Assembly: GCA_964546285.1 (NCBI GenBank)
Contig: CAZJJK010000145.1
Coordinates: 1-5,226 of the forward strand
Origin: CAZJJK01 sp964546285
Lineage (GTDB): Bacteria > Spirochaetota > Spirochaetia > Treponematales > Breznakiellaceae
Length of the DNA stretch: 5,226 nucleotides
Reading direction: 5' to 3'
Shown here: positions 1 to 5,226 of the stretch, piece by piece
How positions within the stretch are numbered: position 1 is the first letter of the stretch
How the letters are laid out: each line of letters starts with the position of its first letter
Notes under the pieces: model-generated
What the model was told of the DNA's origin: nothing
Database searches by the model: none
The model's input: the letters and a program-made list of their open reading frames with translations, nothing else
Program-made: the position numbers and the translations under genes

Positions 1-397
1 TAGAGAAAAGGCGTTGCCCTTCGTTTCCATTCCACCCAAACAGCAAGCTCACCGCTATCTGGTTTCATCCAAATGTGACGTATTTATTCTTATCCTATTG
101 GCCGTATTGAGCATTGTTTCGATTATATCCTTACGCTATTTGGTTATAGATCCCGAATTCAATTCTACCGTCGCGGAAAACGAGGAACTTCGGGAAGCCC
201 GCGCGGCCGAAGCTCTTTTTCCAAGCGAGCGGATGGTTTTTGTCTCGCTACCCCGCGGCGAGCCTTGGACAGCGGCTTCATTGGAGCGGCTTCGATCTTT
301 AACTAAGGCTCTGACGCGGATAGGCGGGGCAGAGGAAGAAAAGTGGTCGATCTATTCACCCTTTATTGTTACCGTTCCGGAACGGCTGGGCGATGAG

Positions 398-400
398 TAG
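398..400 (+). other. In-frame TAG interrupting the MMPL transporter
   Basis: The codons read GGC GAT GAG TAG CTT TCT GTC CCG. Frame 2 is open on both sides (14-397 and 401-2152), and the residues after the stop continue the first periplasmic domain without a shift. A single C-to-T change in CAG (Gln) would create this TAG; that ancestral codon is inferred. Confidence 0.85.
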
Positions 401-2099
401 CTTTCTGTCCCGCTTATCGGCGGCTACGAGGCAGGTCCGGTTGAGGACGCATTAACTGCTCGAGCCAGGCTGGAATTATCGCCATCGCTATCCCAGCTAT
501 TCCTTTCGTCAGATGGGCGGGCCTGGACAATCATTCTAAACGTTAAGGCCGCTGGACAAGCTTTGCTTGATGAATTGGAAGAAGCGCGGAGACTTTTCCC
601 TGAGATACGGCTGGCCGGTTTGCCGTATTATTACGCCGTTAATGAACGCGTGCTGAAGAGTGAATTTGGACTGCTGCTCTTGGCCGCGGCTATTGTGCTA
701 TTGATAGTTGAGCTTATCGTTTTACGTGGATCCATCGGTCCGGCTTTTTTGCTTTGGGCTTTTTCTCTCTTACCGACCTTGTTTCTGTTGGGGCTTTTCG
801 CGGCGCTCAAGACGCCTTTGCGTATACAGTATGTGTTCGCGCCGGTAATAACGCTATCGTTGTCCAATTCCTATATAACTCATATCTATCGAGCTTGGGC
901 GGCTTACGGTTTTGATCCACGCGCCGCTATACGCGGGCGCGGTTCCATCATAGCGATGGACGCGGGGACGACCGCTCTGGGTTTGGGCAGTCTTTTTTTT
1001 TCGCCGGTAAAAGAATTGTCTATCTTGGGCGCTTTTTCCATCGCGGGGGCGGCTTTATCGTTGCTGGTCGGTTTGGTCGGGTTACCGGCGGCACTGGGTT
1101 TGGTCCGCCGACCGTCGCCGGCCGCCATTCGTTTCGCCGCTTCAGAAGATCGGCTCACAGCGCCACCCGCGCGAAAAGCGGCACGGATAGCGCTCTGGCT
1201 GGCCGCCGCCGTTTTTCTCGGTTTTTTTTCCACCAGGCTCCAAGCCGGTCTTAAACCCATCGATTTGGCGCCTCCTTGGTCCTTCCACGCCGAGGAAGCG
1301 GCTTATTTCGAGTCGGCCTATAGCGGTCTATTTAATATAACGCTCGTCCTCAATACCAAGCGGGAAAATGGCTTAGTGGACATGGAAACATACAGGGCGA
1401 TAAACGCCCTGGAACGTGATATAGCCGCCTTGCCCTTAGTGGGAGACGTGTATGGTCCGACCGATCTTATAGCCGAAGCGTTGGCGCGCTACGAAGGCAG
1501 TTCCCTGGCAAAGGAAGAACCGCGTGACGAGGCGGATATTGGCGAAACGCTCCAATTGCTTTCTGGTATGTCAGACGGCTTGTTTTCACGCGGTTTTGTT
1601 GATTCCGCTTGGGCTAGCGCGAAAATCAACATTTCCGTTTCCCCCGTCTTTAACAATTACACCGATTTCCCCACGCTGAAGGCGGCCGTAGAAAGCGCGA
1701 TCAACGAACGGCTTCCCGAAGTCGACAGCCTCTGGGCTGGGGAAGCGGTTATCGATTCCATTTCCCAGCGCGCCTTTATTAAGGGACAGGTAAGCGGCGG
1801 CGTGTGGTTCTTCGTTTTCTTATTTATCGGGCTTTGTCTCGTTTTTCGTTCTGTAAAACGGGCTTTTGCCGTCATGATCGTTCCCGCGACTGGTTTTCTA
1901 GCGACCTTGGGTTTAATGGGCTTAGTTGGATGGGACATTTCGCCGGTTCACGCCATCGCTTTGGCGACCGTGGCGGGCACTGGGGTTGATAACGCGATAA
2001 ATTTAGTTTTTCGCGGTTGGACCACCGAAGTTCGCGCGGCGATCATCGATACAACCCTGTTAATCGCCCTGTCCATGGCCGTACTGCTGGCTTGTTCCT

Positions 2100-2135
2100 C
2101 TTTCTTGCCGCACCGCAAACGGAATATGCACCGTT
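2100..2135 (+). other. Frameshift or small deletion removing the last transmembrane helix of the MMPL protein
   Basis: Frame 2 gives a family-like ACSSFLP and then HRKRNMHRCMSCRY to a stop at 2153-2155. Frame 1 gives PLYVLPVLIERIK and a basic tail to TAA 2197-2199, which is the usual end of the final MMPL helix. In this family SSFLP is normally followed by some 20-30 hydrophobic residues (TM12) before the LP motif; here there is almost none. A deletion of several tens of bases that also shifted the frame fits best. The exact breakpoint cannot be fixed from this sequence alone. Confidence 0.7.
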
Positions 2136-2233
2136 GTATGTCTTGCCGGTACTAATAGAGCGGATTAAAACAAGGCGCGCTAAACTCGTTCGCTCATAAA
2201 GAAAAGCTTTCATGTACGCGTCTAAATAGTTGA

Positions 2234-2262
2234 TTGACAAGGGAAAATGGTGAACTTAAACT
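2234..2262 (+). promoter_or_regulatory. Predicted sigma70-type promoter of the lipoprotein gene
   Basis: A perfect -35 hexamer TTGACA (2234-2239) is separated by 17 bp from TAAACT (2257-2262), a 4/6 match to the -10 consensus. Transcription would begin near 2269. That leaves only about 8 nt before the ATG at 2277 but about 35 nt before the ATG at 2304, with an AGAGGA purine block at 2283-2288. The promoter suggests that the lipoprotein is transcribed independently of the transporter upstream. It may also have driven the genes downstream. Confidence 0.6.
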
Positions 2263-2276
2263 GATTTTAAGCGTAG

Positions 2277-3209
2277 ATGCTTAGAGGAATAATAAAACGT
2301 TTTATGAAAATTGCGCCTTTTTTTCTTATAATCACGTTTGTTTTAGCCTCTTGCGATTTTAACCTATTCCCCGGCGGCGGCTTATTCCCCGGTGGTGGCG
2401 ATGATCCTCCGTCTAAATCATTAGTGGAGATAGTCGTCGACGAATTCGGCGACGAGCTATTGGCGTCAAGCGGACAAAGCGCTTCGGCTAGGGCTATAAG
2501 CGTCAGCGGCTTGACGATAGGGGAGTTCGATGATTTGAAGGAAGCGGCCTTAAGCTATATCGTTGCGGCAGGGCAGTCTAAGTCACAAGCTTTGGATAAG
2601 ATTCTAGACGCGATGATCAAAGGTGTCGCGGAAAAGCTGGCGTCCGAGGATCTCAATGCCTCAAAAATCCTAGCGGTGGCCGCCCAGAGCGCGGTCAAAT
2701 CGGCCGCGGCCAGCGAGCGGGATGCTCTGGTTAGCGACGCGGCGTTGAAGACGGAGGACGTGATCGCTTCTATAACAGCGGTGGCCGTGCGGCAGGCTGA
2801 AACCGTTTGCGCCAATAAAGCCGCGGCCCGCGAACTCAAGGCGGCCATAGTCCGGGAGGCTGTCGCCGCGATAGATAGCGCTGTTACGGTAACAGCCGAT
2901 GAAAGCGCCGGCGCCATAAATAAGATTGTGGGTAAGGTGGTTGAAGCGGCCGCCGTGGCCGTCATCGCTTCAGATAGCGGGCTTAAGGCGGAGCTCTTGC
3001 GGGGGATAGCGGCGGAGCTTTCCAGCGTCGATCCCGAAGCCGGCGAAGCTATCGCGACCGCTATCACTAACGCTAATACTGGCGATAACGCGGTTAGCGT
3101 CGATGTCAGTGATGTTATCAGTGAGACGTCTCCCACGGTAACACTCGGAGCGAGCCTTACTTCGGTCAACGCGGCTACCAAAGTCAGTTTGATGGCTTCA
3201 GCAAGATAA
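2277..3209 (+). CDS. Alanine-rich helical lipoprotein, probably truncated at its C-terminus
   Basis: Not recognised as a named family. Residues 1-25 form a lipoprotein signal peptide with hydrophobic core (KIAPFFLIITFV) and lipobox LASC, so Cys26 should be lipidated and the mature protein membrane-anchored in the periplasm or outside. Next come a doubled LFPGGG linker (30-41), an acidic/proline segment, and about 200 residues (roughly 75-275) of Ala/Val/Glu/Lys-rich amphipathic helix with no visible catalytic motif. Residues 285-309 (SPTVTLGASLTSVNAATKVSL and on) look like the first strands of an Ig/PKD-like domain, which normally continues with an Asp/Gly-rich turn and more strands. Here the frame stops at TAA 3207-3209, beside a truncated LolA-like gene, so the 3' end was probably lost. 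Start: ATG 2277 is the longest choice; ATG 2304 gives a more standard signal peptide (MKIAPFF...) and a better leader relative to the promoter, but its AGAGGA block is 15 nt away. The role may be structural or binding; that is a guess. Confidence 0.75.
   Translation: MLRGIIKRFMKIAPFFLIITFVLASCDFNLFPGGGLFPGGGDDPPSKSLVEIVVDEFGDELLASSGQSASARAISVSGLTIGEFDDLKEAALSYIVAAGQSKSQALDKILDAMIKGVAEKLASEDLNASKILAVAAQSAVKSAAASERDALVSDAALKTEDVIASITAVAVRQAETVCANKAAARELKAAIVREAVAAIDSAVTVTADESAGAINKIVGKVVEAAAVAVIASDSGLKAELLRGIAAELSSVDPEAGEAIATAITNANTGDNAVSVDVSDVISETSPTVTLGASLTSVNAATKVSLMASAR
2364..2399 (+). repeat. Two tandem 18-bp units encoding LFPGGG
   Basis: Units 2364-2381 and 2382-2399 both encode Leu-Phe-Pro-Gly-Gly-Gly and differ only at synonymous positions (for example CTA/TTA and GGC/GGT). 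They lie just after the lipidated Cys and form a flexible tether. The synonymous differences suggest either an older duplication or selection for the peptide. Confidence 0.75.
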
Positions 3210-3230
3210 CGGGACCCGGTAAGGCGGACG
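3200..3230 (+). other. Apparent deletion junction between the lipoprotein gene and the LolA-like gene
   Basis: To the left, frame 3 encodes an Ig-like strand segment that ends abruptly at about 3206. To the right, frame 2 takes up LolA-like homology in the middle of that family's sequence (ADAQW..., about 3224 onward). No start codon, ribosome-binding site or promoter for the right-hand gene is evident at the join. One deletion removing the lipoprotein 3' end and about 100 codons of the LolA-like 5' end accounts for both truncations. The breakpoint is known only to within about 30 bases. Confidence 0.6.
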
Positions 3231-3673
3231 CTCAGTGGGTCAAAACCTCGCGGGGAACGCGGCGGCTCAGCGAGACGAACCGGTCGGAAGCCGTATTTGA
3301 TTCGCACTTTACGGCGGAGGATTTCGGCACCATCGGCGCTGAGGGCTTCGATCTTAGCTACGCGCCCTCGTACGACCGGCAAGGCGAGCGGGCGATCAGC
3401 GCCATCCCCAAAAAGCCCGCCGCCTACGCCATGAAGCTTCTCTATATCGATATTTCAACAAGAATCCTGGTTGGCCTGGATTATTTTGGCGCGTCGGCGG
3501 CGGTGATAAAACGTTACCGCGTGACCGCCATAGAAGGCGCGGGCTCCCTAGCCTGCCCGGTAAAAGCGGTCATGGAAGACCTTAAGGGTGGCGGAAGGAC
3601 AGAGCTCACTGTCCTTTCCTTGTCCGAACCCGCGTCCTTGCCAAGCCGGCTTTTTAATTCCGCTTCGTTGTGA
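3212..3673 (+). pseudogene. LolA-like outer-membrane lipoprotein-sorting protein, 5'-truncated remnant
   Basis: Frame 2 is open from after a TGA at 3122-3124 to TGA 3671-3673, and from about 3224 it matches the second half of the LolA-like family partnered with MMPL transporters. ADAQW followed by a basic stretch and ETNRS corresponds to the family's DDQWLYLP...RRISSSNRS. DSHFTAEDF corresponds to its GSDFTYEDL. AISAIPKKPAAYAMKLLYID and the later VMEDLKGGGRTELTVL are the closing beta strands, and LPSRLFNSASL is the usual C-terminus. About 150 codons remain of a usual 240-260; the signal peptide and the N-terminal strands that build the lipid-binding cavity are missing. An ATG at 3431 could start an 80-residue fragment, but it lies inside the fold and is not a credible native start. 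The family is thought to carry lipid or lipoprotein cargo across the periplasm. The stop overlaps the next gene's GTG (GTGA), showing an ancestral operon. Confidence 0.75.
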
Positions 3674-5067
3674 GGGGCCGCGGCGCGAGGGTGTTCCACG
3701 CCTTGCTTTTTTTATGGCTTCTCCCAAGGCCGGGTTTGGCCCTAGAGGCGGAGGGCAAGCCGCCGCTTATTAACGCAAGCATAGGCGGCAGGGTCAAGGC
3801 CGATTACGCCCTCGGTTACGGCGCTGACATTAACGGGGATTTCGCGGCTTTTTCGCTTGCTCCCATACTCAGCTTGGCCACCGATTATTGGGAAGCGCGC
3901 TTCGCCGCGGCCTTTATCGGAAAGACGTTACCGACCGACGCTCATATAGACCTTGAGGAAGCCCGCGTTCAATTTTGGATAGGCGATTATGTGACGTTGC
4001 GGGCCGGTTATGGTTTGGATTACGGCATCGCGGCGGAAGCCTTTCCACAGACTCTGTTTTTTGGCCCAGCCGACCCGTTGTCTCGTTTTGAGACGGGTAT
4101 CTGTGAAGCGCTACGCCGGCCGGAGGCTTCCGTCTCCATCACGGCGGCGGGGTCGTTCTAGCGGGCCTCGCTTGAATGTGCCCCGTTTACGCCGGAGCTT
4201 GCTCTGCCGGAGCTGAGCTCGCCTTGGCTGCCAGAGTCCTTAGTGCCATCTAGCGTATCTATAGGCAATCAAAGCTATACTCGAGTGTCTTACGCCTATG
4301 AGGCGGCGAATGAGGTGTTAAGCCCCTTCGATCTGGACCCTTCGTATCTCGCGTCCCTAGGGGCGAACTTTGGGCCGGCGGAGCTGGATTTGATGTTTTT
4401 TTATGGCTTGGAACGGCAGGCGACACTCACTGGTATCATGAGGACAGGTTCGATCGGCTACAATTTTGACGCCGCCCTTGTTCCACATCGGGCCAGAATA
4501 AGCTGCCTCGCCGCGGCGGCCACGGCGGTGGTCGGCGAATGGCGCTTTTGGACTGAAAACGCGTATACTTGGGACGCGGGTTTGGCGACTGGCAGCGCGA
4601 TTTGGGACTTCGGCGGCGCCGGGAAGGTTTATTTTTATCCCGAAAAGGCTTTTTCGGAAAACCCGATTACAGATATTCCACCGTATATCACGAGAGACCG
4701 TATCGGATCCACGATCGGCCTGAGTTGGGCGCGCGATTTTTCAGGCTTGGGTTTTGTTTCTTTTGCCGAGGCCGTTTGGACCTGGCTCCCGAACATTCCC
4801 GTAAGCGCGCCGCTTCCCGTGTTCTCCCGAGCTATCGCTTTCAGCTTGGCGTTGTCACGTTTATTGGACAACTTGGACTTGTCTTTTTCCGGTATGATCT
4901 CGCTGACGGACTGGAGCGCCGCGCTGCGTCCGGCCGTGTCGGTGAAGTTCGGGGCCGATAAAGAATTGGAGCTAGCTTTTCCCATCTTTCTCGGCAAAGC
5001 GGACAGCCAGTTAGGTGTTTACGCCGGTAAGTATTTCGCTGTATTTGGCTTCTCGTATAATTTTTGA
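3670..5067 (+). pseudogene. Beta-barrel outer-membrane protein split by an in-frame TAG
   Basis: Start GTG 3670 overlaps the preceding TGA (GTGA), suggesting translational coupling; no strong ribosome-binding site is seen. Residues 1-25 are a Sec signal peptide (RGRGAR, then a FHALLFLWLL core, then GLALEA). The rest is 465 codons of alternating aromatic/small and polar residues typical of outer-membrane strands, ending in GFSYNF with the C-terminal Phe expected for Bam-dependent insertion. The segment LEEARVQFWIGDYVTLRAGY, followed by a DYGIAAEAFPQTLFFGPADP-like turn, resembles the 'EAYVDLYFGDWDLRIGKQ...NPTD...NPRD' block of barrels encoded beside LolA-like/MMPL genes. Codon 164 (4159-4161) is TAG. 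The same frame resumes directly with RASLECAPFTPELALPEL...SPWLP, which fits the next family block (SLEGVWVP...P..LP..SPW). A GTG at 4243 opens the downstream part but is not a real start. Likely role: outer-membrane acceptor or pore for the MMPL/LolA cargo (inferred). Confidence 0.8.
4159..4161 (+). other. In-frame TAG interrupting the beta-barrel protein
   Basis: The codons read GGG TCG TTC TAG CGG GCC TCG CTT. Frame 1 is open from 3670 to 4158 and from 4162 to 5064, with barrel-family sequence on both sides. As at 398-400, one C-to-T change from CAG would explain it. The upstream fragment (163 residues) lacks most strands and the C-terminal insertion signal; the downstream fragment lacks a signal peptide. 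Neither half would be expected to assemble. Confidence 0.85.
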
Positions 5068-5103
5068 ACTGCTGCCAATTCTGTTGAAGCCGAGCAATCA
5101 AGC

Positions 5104-5226
5104 CTAAACCGCTAGATGCCTAGCGAACCAGCCCATCCCAGGTTGCCCCTTCACCTTCAGCTTCCCAGCCTTGAAATCGATCACTGGCGGATTCTTGTAC
5201 TCCCCCTGCCACACCTGCCGCATCCA
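5104..5226 (-). CDS. C-terminal end of an unidentified protein, running off the window
   Basis: Read on the - strand from the window edge, 40 codons are open before TAG at 5106-5104. They include QVWQGEYKNPPVIDFKAG, KLKVKGQPGMGW and a final FARHLAV. The Lys/Gly/aromatic composition looks protein-like, but I do not recognise a family. It would converge with the barrel gene, 36 bp apart. Competing frames are also open here: a - strand frame that is Gly/Glu-rich, and a + strand frame from ATG 5116 that is Pro/Leu-rich. The assignment therefore rests on residue plausibility alone. Confidence 0.35.
   Translation of the reverse strand, partial: WMRQVWQGEYKNPPVIDFKAGKLKVKGQPGMGWFARHLAV
5110..5125. 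repeat. Small perfect inverted repeat downstream of the barrel gene
   Basis: CGCTAG (5110-5115), loop ATGC, then CTAGCG (5120-5125): a 6-bp stem with a 4-nt loop lying 43 bp after the barrel stop and inside the end of the possible - strand gene. No U-tract follows on either strand, so it is not a convincing intrinsic terminator. It may be chance. Confidence 0.3.

Larger units (their letters stand above)
14..2199 (+). pseudogene. MMPL/RND-superfamily inner-membrane transporter, broken by an in-frame TAG and a C-terminal frameshift
   Basis: Product would be an RND-type, proton-driven inner-membrane exporter of lipids or other hydrophobic cargo (family role is known; substrate is inferred). Numbering codons from the TTG at 14: TM1 is about residues 22-44, followed by a periplasmic domain with the typical 'IDPEF...LFPSERMVFVSLP' start. 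TM2-TM6 lie at about 219-363, TM7 at 391-406, a second periplasmic domain at about 409-592, and TM8-TM11 at about 593-696. The second half carries the family motif GTGVDNAIN (Asp at 1988-1990). Codon 129 (398-400) is TAG; the frame continues with good family character (LSVPLIGGYEAG...), so 14-400 and 401-2155 are one gene. After SSFLP (about 2109) the frame runs into a basic tail ending at 2155. The expected ending (PLYVLPVLIERI...) is in frame 1 and stops with TAA at 2197-2199. The frame is also open from 14 to the window edge, so the true start may lie upstream; TTG 14 is uncertain. Assignment to the family is firm; loss of function is likely. Confidence 0.85.

Noticed and set aside
904..1260. 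Antisense frames inside the MMPL gene (also 631-867 and 1657-1938)
   Set aside because: Their products are basic and Ser/Lys/Pro-rich mirror images of hydrophobic helices, with no independent support.
563..2155. Treating the downstream part of the MMPL gene as a complete 530-residue protein
   Set aside because: It begins within a periplasmic domain at a TTG with no start context, and the frame is continuous with 14-397 through the TAG, so it is a fragment of one gene.
2017..2199. A separate 60-codon gene in frame 1
   Set aside because: Only its last 20 or so codons look real, and they are the shifted C-terminus of the MMPL protein. The rest is an off-frame reading of TM11.
2197..2216. A terminator after the MMPL gene (AAAGCTTT palindrome)
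   Set aside because: The palindrome has no loop, is AT-rich and is not followed by a T-run on the + strand.
2555..3382. A 275-codon open frame on the - strand opposite the lipoprotein and the LolA-like remnant
   Set aside because: It mirrors an alanine-rich + strand gene whose codon pattern keeps the antisense frame open. Its product is low-complexity Ala/Ser/Thr with no start signal, and the + strand has a signal peptide, lipobox and promoter.
4243..5067. A separate 274-residue outer-membrane protein starting at GTG 4243
   Set aside because: It has no signal peptide or ribosome-binding site and is in the same frame as the upstream barrel part. Barrel-family sequence is already present at 4162-4242.

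Overview
The window (about 5.2 kb, moderately GC-rich, alanine-rich coding) reads as one stretch of a decaying chromosome. The host is probably a Gram-negative diderm. The lipoprotein with a LASC lipobox and the envelope gene set fit a spirochaete such as a Treponema-like, host-associated lineage, but nothing here proves the taxon. No rRNA, tRNA, CRISPR array or recognisable insertion sequence is visible.

Layout, left to right on the + strand: (1) 14-2199, an MMPL/RND-superfamily inner-membrane transporter. It is cut by an in-frame TAG at 398-400, and its last transmembrane helix is lost to a frameshift or deletion near 2100-2135. (2) 2234-2262, a good sigma70-type promoter (TTGACA, 17 bp, TAAACT). 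(3) 2277-3209, an alanine-rich helical lipoprotein whose C-terminus stops a short way into what looks like an Ig/PKD-like strand segment. (4) about 3212-3673, the C-terminal 60% or so of a LolA-like 'outer membrane lipoprotein-sorting' protein (the PF17131-type family usually found with MMPL transporters), with no N-terminal half and no start of its own. (5) 3670-5067, a beta-barrel outer-membrane protein whose GTG start overlaps the LolA-like stop (GTGA). It is split by a second in-frame TAG at 4159-4161 but otherwise reads open to a C-terminal Phe. (6) 5104-5226, on the - strand, the possible C-terminal end of an unidentified protein running off the window.

Together the MMPL pump, the LolA-like periplasmic carrier and the outer-membrane barrel would form a trans-envelope lipid or lipoprotein export route (inner membrane, periplasm, outer membrane). 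All three are interrupted by independent lesions, while the reading frames between the lesions remain well conserved. The simplest reading is recent decay of an entire pathway, as seen in host-restricted genomes. The alternative worth testing is that TAG is read as sense: both nonsense lesions are TAG, and the + strand genes that end normally use TAA or TGA. The frameshift and the truncation cannot be explained that way.
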